This document shows positions 7,173-9,934 of a stretch of DNA of 9,934 nt, piece by piece. Positions within the stretch are counted from its first letter, which is position 1. The number at the start of each line of letters is the position of its first letter. The stretch spans positions 1 to 9,934 of the forward strand of contig JBBCJM010000177.1 in the NCBI GenBank assembly GCA_037190175.1, written 5' to 3'. The position numbers were made by a program, and so were the translations under genes. The DNA comes from JBBCJM01 sp037190175 (GTDB lineage Bacteria > Pseudomonadota > Alphaproteobacteria > Rhodobacterales > Rhodobacteraceae). Below the pieces are notes generated by a model. The model was not told the DNA's origin, searched no databases, and worked only from the letters and a program-made list of their open reading frames with translations.

Positions 7173-7200
7173 GGCCCCGGGGGAAGCCTCCCCCGGGGCC
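7173..7200 (-). terminator. Strong GC hairpin between the binding-protein gene and livH (attenuator or mRNA-stabilising element)
   Basis: The 12-base arm GGCCCCGGGGGA (7173-7184) pairs perfectly with 7189-7200 across a 4-base loop. It sits 18 nt after the binding-protein stop and 22 nt before the livH ATG. No U-run follows on the minus strand, so it is not a canonical intrinsic terminator. In binding-protein transporter operons, such hairpins often protect the upstream message or reduce read-through, giving more binding protein than permease. Confidence 0.65.
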
Positions 7201-7218
7201 GAGGTCATGCGCGGGCCG

Positions 7219-8427
7219 TCAGTTCCAGCCGTCCTTCAGCCGCACCTCGACCGCGCCGTCGCGGCCCCGGGCGGCCACGCCGCGGAACACGCCGTCCTGC
7301 CACTGGCCCACGGTCCAGTACCGCTCGTTGTCGTTGTTCTCGTTGAAGTTCACCGGGCCCAGCACCGTCTCGTAGGTGTTGGACTTGTCCTGCAGATAGG
7401 CCAGCACCACCGCCCTGTCCTTCGAGCCCGTGGCCTCGATCGCCTGGCCCAGGATCTCCAGCGCCGCATAGGTCGCGGCCGAGGCCCAGTAGTCCGGCAG
7501 CTGCCCGTTCAGCGCCATGTGCGCGTCGGAGAACTCCTTGAACTTCGGGTCGTCGGCGTTCACCCCGCCCATGCCCAGCACCCCCTCGGCCTGCGCGCCG
7601 AAGCGGCCGGCATAGGCGGGGAAGGCGGTGGCCACGGCGGTGAAGAACACCTTGGGCGCGAAGCCCTGCACGATGGCCTGGTCGGTCAGCGCGAAGGTGT
7701 CGCCGGGATAGGACCAGGCGATGAAGGCGTCGGGGTTCGCGGCCTTGGCGCCGTCGATCACCGGGGCCAGGTCCTGCGTGCCCAGCGGGTACGAGCTTTC
7801 ATAGACGATCTCGAAGCCCGCGGCCTCCAGCACGCCCTTCGAAATCCCGATCATCTCGATCCCGAAGGCGTCGGCCACGTTGACCACCGCCACCCGGTTG
7901 CCGATCTGCCCGGCGTCGCGCAGCTTGACCAGCGTCGCCGCGGTGTCCTCGGCCATCACCCCGGTGCGGCCCAGCACGAAGAACATGTTGGGGAACTGCG
8001 CGGCCAGCTGCGGCTGTTCGTTGGTGACCGCGGTGCCGGTGATCATCGGATAGCCGAGCTGCGCGAAGATCGGCCCGGCGGCCAGGTTCAGCCCGGTGGA
8101 ATAGGGCGCGGCCATGAAGTCGACCTGGTCCTGGGTGGCCATGCGCTGCGCCGCCTGGATCGCCTGCTGCGGGTTGGTCTGGTCGTCGTATTCGATCAGC
8201 TCGACCAGCGCCTTGCCGGTGGAGAGCGTGAGCCCGCCGTTCTTGTTCACCTGGTCGACCCAGAGCCGCACCGCCGGCCAGTGGGTGACCTCGGCCCCGC
8301 CGGCCAGCGGGCCGGTCTTGGGCGCGGCGGCGCCCAGCTTGATCACCTCCTGCGCGGCGGCGATCCCCACCCCGGCCGCCAGGATGGCGGCGGCGGCCGC
8401 GGTTCTCATCAGCGTTCTGCGAAACAT
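7219..8427 (-). CDS. Periplasmic substrate-binding protein of a LIV-type ABC transporter
   Basis: 402 residues. A Sec-type signal peptide occupies residues 1 to about 25 (basic FRRTLMR, hydrophobic Ala-rich core, AAAQ before the mature start near EVIKLG). The mature part is a type 1 periplasmic binding fold (Peripla_BP_6): KLGAAAPKTGPLAGGAE near the N-terminus, WVDQVNKNGGL, YDDQTNPQQAIQAAQRM, VNVADAFGIEMIGISKGVLE and the hinge-region DAFIAWSYPGDTFALTDQA. It captures the ligand in the periplasm and delivers it to LivH/LivM. The ligand cannot be read from sequence; linkage to an aldehyde dehydrogenase suggests an aromatic or other catabolic substrate as well as amino acids. ATG 8427 is favoured over the longer frame to 8535 by GGGGAGGA a few bases upstream and by the signal peptide starting there. 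First gene of the operon. Confidence 0.94.
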   Translation of the reverse strand: MFRRTLMRTAAAAAILAAGVGIAAAQEVIKLGAAAPKTGPLAGGAEVTHWPAVRLWVDQVNKNGGLTLSTGKALVELIEYDDQTNPQQAIQAAQRMATQDQVDFMAAPYSTGLNLAAGPIFAQLGYPMITGTAVTNEQPQLAAQFPNMFFVLGRTGVMAEDTAATLVKLRDAGQIGNRVAVVNVADAFGIEMIGISKGVLEAAGFEIVYESSYPLGTQDLAPVIDGAKAANPDAFIAWSYPGDTFALTDQAIVQGFAPKVFFTAVATAFPAYAGRFGAQAEGVLGMGGVNADDPKFKEFSDAHMALNGQLPDYWASAATYAALEILGQAIEATGSKDRAVVLAYLQDKSNTYETVLGPVNFNENNDNERYWTVGQWQDGVFRGVAARGRDGAVEVRLKDGWN

Positions 8428-8430
8428 GTG

Positions 8431-8438
8431 TCCTCCCC
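8431..8438 (-). promoter_or_regulatory. Ribosome binding site of the substrate-binding protein gene
   Basis: The minus strand reads GGGGAGGA, then CAC, then ATG 8427. It is a strong Shine-Dalgarno, slightly close to the start, and fixes the start of the first gene of the operon. Confidence 0.65.
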
Positions 8439-8574
8439 TTCGGATGATCCCCGGGTCGTGCGCCCGGATGCGATTGCGCGTACCTGTCGCGGGCGCGGGC
8501 GCGCCCGTTCGCCGTCCCTCTGGCTCTTCCGGCATGTCCTCCCGCCGGCCGCCCTTCTGCCCGGGCGGTTGCTA

Positions 8575-8582
8575 TGTATACA
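8575..8582. promoter_or_regulatory. Palindrome TGTATACA, operon-proximal copy (candidate operator)
   Basis: Perfect 8-bp palindrome, AT-rich in a very GC-rich setting, 148 bp upstream of the binding-protein ATG. Together with the next base it shares TGTATACAG with a second copy at 8709. On the minus strand it contains TATACA, which could also serve as a -10 element, though no good -35 lies 16-18 bp upstream. Short palindromes of this kind are typical of dimeric repressors; GTATAC-centred sites recall some GntR-family operators (from memory). Confidence 0.45.
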
Positions 8583-8645
8583 GGATGCACGGGCGTCGCG
8601 CGTTTGCAAGCGCCCGCGCGGCGGGCGGCATGGATTCTTTGCAAC

Positions 8646-8669
8646 GGCGATTGGTTGGGCGATTGGTTG
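8646..8669. repeat. Perfect tandem repeat, two contiguous 12-bp units
   Basis: GGCGATTGGTTG occurs at 8646-8657 and again at 8658-8669 with no gap. It lies between the two TGTATACA sites in the intergenic region. Contiguous units of about one helical turn may be a second regulator-binding site or a simple duplication. Confidence 0.6.
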
Positions 8670-8672
8670 CGG

Positions 8673-8706
8673 GCCGGCCCTGCCCGCCCGGCGGCCGCGG
8701 GCCGGC
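8673..8706 (-). terminator. Possible weak terminator hairpin after the transglycosylase lipoprotein gene
   Basis: GCCGGCCC (8673-8680) can pair with GGGCCGGC (8699-8706) around an 18-base GC-rich loop, starting 12 nt after the stop of the lipoprotein gene. No U-run follows, and GC-rich intergenic DNA forms such stems easily. Confidence 0.25.
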
Positions 8707-8708
8707 GT

Positions 8709-8716
8709 TGTATACA
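8709..8716. promoter_or_regulatory. Palindrome TGTATACA, operon-distal copy (candidate operator)
   Basis: Second perfect copy of the palindrome, exactly 134 bp from the first and in the same extended form TGTATACAG. It lies 2 bp past the stop of the lipoprotein gene. Two identical AT-rich octamers in 291 nt of GC-rich non-coding DNA are unlikely to be chance. Confidence 0.45.
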
Positions 8717-8718
8717 GC

Positions 8719-9303
8719 CTAGCCGCGGCCGCAGGCGGCCAGCTGCACCCGGTACATCTCGGCGCGCGCCTGCACCCGGTCGGCCACCGCCACCAGCCAG
8801 GGCTTGGCCTTGTAGCTCTCGCGGGCATAGCCGGTGCGGCCCTCGTGATAGGCGAGGTACTGCGCCCGTGCGTCCCACTTGCTGAGCCCGAGGTTCTTCT
8901 CGCTCAGGTCCATGTACCAGCCCATGAAGTCGGTGGCGTCGTCGATCCGGTCGCGCCGGGCGCCGCGGTTGCCAGTGGCGGCGCGATACTCGTCCCAGGT
9001 GCCGTCCAGCGCCTGGCTGTAGCCATAGGCCGAGGACAGCCGGCCCAAGGGGATGATCCCCAGCGCGAACTGGTGGGGGGTGCGCGCGTCGCCGATGAAC
9101 TTCGATTCCTGGTGGATCGTGGCCATCTGCACATGCACCGGCACTCCCCAGCGCCGCTCGGTGGCGCGCATGGCGCGGTGATAGGCCGGACGCTCGGCCA
9201 CGATGGCGCAGGCGTTCTCCAGGTCGCGGGGAGCCGAAAAGTTGCCGCCGCCGCACGCGGCCAGCAGCAGCAACAGCGCCGAAGCGCGGAACAGCCTGCT
9301 CAT
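8719..9303 (-). CDS. Lytic transglycosylase SLT-domain lipoprotein
   Basis: 194 residues. The N-terminus is a lipoprotein signal: short basic start MSRLFR, hydrophobic run, lipobox LAAC with the lipidated Cys17, then a GGGNFSAP linker. This suggests attachment to the outer membrane facing the periplasm. A lysozyme-like SLT fold follows: ATIHQESKF with the likely catalytic Glu66, the substrate-groove motif SAYGYSQALDGTW (91-103), and AYHEG (151-155), together typical of peptidoglycan lytic transglycosylases that cleave the MurNAc-GlcNAc bond. Length is short, as in single-domain family members. The start at 9303 is chosen because the signal peptide begins there; the frame is open to 9360 but adds a basic, non-signal leader. 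The gene stands alone, divergent from hspQ, and is probably not part of the downstream transporter operon, from which 291 nt separate it. Confidence 0.9.
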   Translation of the reverse strand: MSRLFRASALLLLLAACGGGNFSAPRDLENACAIVAERPAYHRAMRATERRWGVPVHVQMATIHQESKFIGDARTPHQFALGIIPLGRLSSAYGYSQALDGTWDEYRAATGNRGARRDRIDDATDFMGWYMDLSEKNLGLSKWDARAQYLAYHEGRTGYARESYKAKPWLVAVADRVQARAEMYRVQLAACGRG

Positions 9304-9490
9304 CCTGTCTCTGCCCGTTCGCTTTTGTTTTGCCAGGACCATACGCGGTTGCGCCGCCAAGGGAAATGCCGGTGCCCGGCGGCGCGATCAGAAATGCGCG
9401 AGCACGCGGCAGCCCCGCCACGCGGCGATTGTGGCAGGAATGTGGCGTCAGGGACCACAGACTGTTTCCCCGCCGCCCCGCGGCAATCGG

Positions 9491-9519
9491 TGGACAGGGG
9501 CCGGCGGGGGGACTAGTAG
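9491..9519 (+). promoter_or_regulatory. Possible hspQ promoter
   Basis: TGGACA (9491-9496) and TAGTAG (9514-9519) are separated by 17 bp, a sigma70-like arrangement with a poor -10. TAGATT, slightly downstream, is an alternative. I could not find a convincing heat-shock (RpoH) type promoter in 9304-9541. Confidence 0.22.
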
Positions 9520-9541
9520 ATTTTCGGGGGATGCCGATCCG

Positions 9542-9868
9542 ATGCTGAAGACACACGCCAAATATTACATCGGCCAGGTTCTGCGGCACCGCAAACATCC
9601 GTTTCGCGGCGTGGTCTTCGACGTGGACGCCATGTTCTCGAACACCGAGGAATGGTACGACAACATCCCCGAGGACAGCCGGCCCGACAGGGACCAGCCC
9701 TTCTACCACCTCCTGGCCGAGAACGAGCAGTCCTACTACGTCGCCTATGTGTCCGAGCAGAACCTGGTCCCCGACGAGACGGGCGAGCCGGTGGACCATC
9801 CCGACCTCGGCGACCTCTTCGGCGATTTCGAGGACGGGCGGTATCCGTTGCAGTTCCAGATGAATTGA
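9542..9868 (+). CDS. hspQ: Heat shock protein HspQ (YccV family)
   Basis: 108 residues, full family length (E. coli HspQ is 105). The sequence follows the family closely: AKYYIGQVLRHRKHPFRGVV near the N-terminus, DVDAMFSNTEEWYDNIPE, DQPFYHLLAENEQSYYVAYV, SEQNLVPDETGEPVDHPD, then an acidic stretch DLFGDFEDGRYPLQFQMN. HspQ was first described as a hemimethylated-DNA-binding protein and later as an adaptor or specificity factor for Lon protease in enterobacteria; a similar cytoplasmic proteostasis role is inferred here. The ATG at 9542 is the start that gives a family-like N-terminus; the frame is open far upstream but without family similarity. GGGGG about 11 nt upstream may be a weak Shine-Dalgarno. 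It is the only plus-strand gene in the window. Confidence 0.95.
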   Translation: MLKTHAKYYIGQVLRHRKHPFRGVVFDVDAMFSNTEEWYDNIPEDSRPDRDQPFYHLLAENEQSYYVAYVSEQNLVPDETGEPVDHPDLGDLFGDFEDGRYPLQFQMN

Positions 9869-9878
9869 GGCGGGGGGT

Positions 9879-9896
9879 GGCGGGATGAATCCCGCC
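9879..9896. repeat. Short palindromic repeat after hspQ, possible terminator
   Basis: GGCGGGATGAATCCCGCC forms a 7-bp stem (9879-9885 with 9890-9896) and a TGAA loop, 10 nt after the hspQ stop. The sequence continues as CTACGG. The window's last bases, GCAGGGCGGGA (9924-9934), match the beginning of the same element in opposite orientation, suggesting a dispersed repeat family with paired copies. No U-run follows, so any terminator role is uncertain. Confidence 0.5.
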
Positions 9897-9934
9897 CTAC
9901 GGCCCCGTGGCATGATCAGGCCGGCAGGGCGGGA

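Noticed and set aside
8575..8609. Promoter made of TTGCAA (8604-8609) and TATACA on the minus strand
   Set aside because: The spacer is 23 bp, too long for a sigma70 promoter.
8428..8718. Small genes in the upstream intergenic region
   Set aside because: Open frames here are short, Arg/Ala/Pro-rich and lack ribosome binding sites or recognisable features.
7207..9516. 769-codon plus-strand open frame
   Set aside because: It lies antisense to the binding protein and lipoprotein genes, is rich in His/Gly/Arg/Gln as expected for a reverse frame of GC-rich coding DNA, and shows no domain.
9304..9541. RpoH-type heat-shock promoter for hspQ
   Set aside because: I found no CTTGAA-like -35 with a suitably spaced CCCAT-like -10.
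7799..9913. 704-codon minus-strand open frame
   Set aside because: It overlaps the binding-protein and lipoprotein genes in another frame and crosses hspQ in antisense; composition is that of a GC-rich shadow frame.
1..9934. tRNA, rRNA, CRISPR array, insertion sequence or phage genes
   Set aside because: No cloverleaf-like tRNA, no regularly spaced repeats and no transposase or integrase motifs were seen on either strand.

Overview
The window is a GC-rich (roughly 70% by eye) stretch of bacterial chromosome. Protein-level likeness of the HspQ, lytic transglycosylase lipoprotein and LIV-type transporter genes to Rhodobacterales (Paracoccus/Rhodobacter-like Alphaproteobacteria) suggests that order. 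This is from memory of the families, not a search. Nine genes are supported; eight are on the minus strand and one (hspQ) on the plus strand.

Reading the minus strand from right to left, a tightly packed operon begins at 8427. It encodes a periplasmic substrate-binding protein (8427-7219), two inner-membrane permeases of the LivH and LivM type (7150-6284 and 6287-5367), two ABC ATPases of the LivG and LivF type (5367-4636 and 4643-3474), an aldehyde dehydrogenase (3472-2003) and an SDR-fold protein (2003-1224). Junctions from livH onward are overlaps of 1-8 nt or a 1-nt gap, so one transcript is likely. A flotillin/YqiK-like membrane protein (1189 to beyond the left edge) follows after 34 nt with its own ribosome binding site. 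The layout suggests import of a small organic compound followed by oxidation of an aldehyde. The dehydrogenase resembles aromatic (vanillin/benzaldehyde-type) aldehyde dehydrogenases, so an aromatic or aryl-aldehyde-related substrate is a reasonable guess, but it is inference.

Upstream of the operon, 8428-8718 is a 291-nt non-coding region. It holds two copies of the palindrome TGTATACA 134 bp apart, with a perfect tandem 12-bp repeat between them: a candidate operator region. To its right, a small lytic-transglycosylase lipoprotein (9303-8719, minus) is divergent from hspQ (9542-9868, plus). The right end carries an inverted-repeat element with the start of a possible second copy at the window edge.

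The least ordinary features are a Pro/Ala-rich C-terminal extension of about 154 residues on the LivF ATPase, with a GC-rich palindromic repeat translated in frame inside it; an SDR that keeps the Rossmann nucleotide motif but lacks recognisable NNAG and YxxxK motifs; a LivG with a non-canonical ABC signature; and a strong hairpin between the binding-protein gene and the permease genes. I saw no tRNA, rRNA, CRISPR array, transposase or phage gene.
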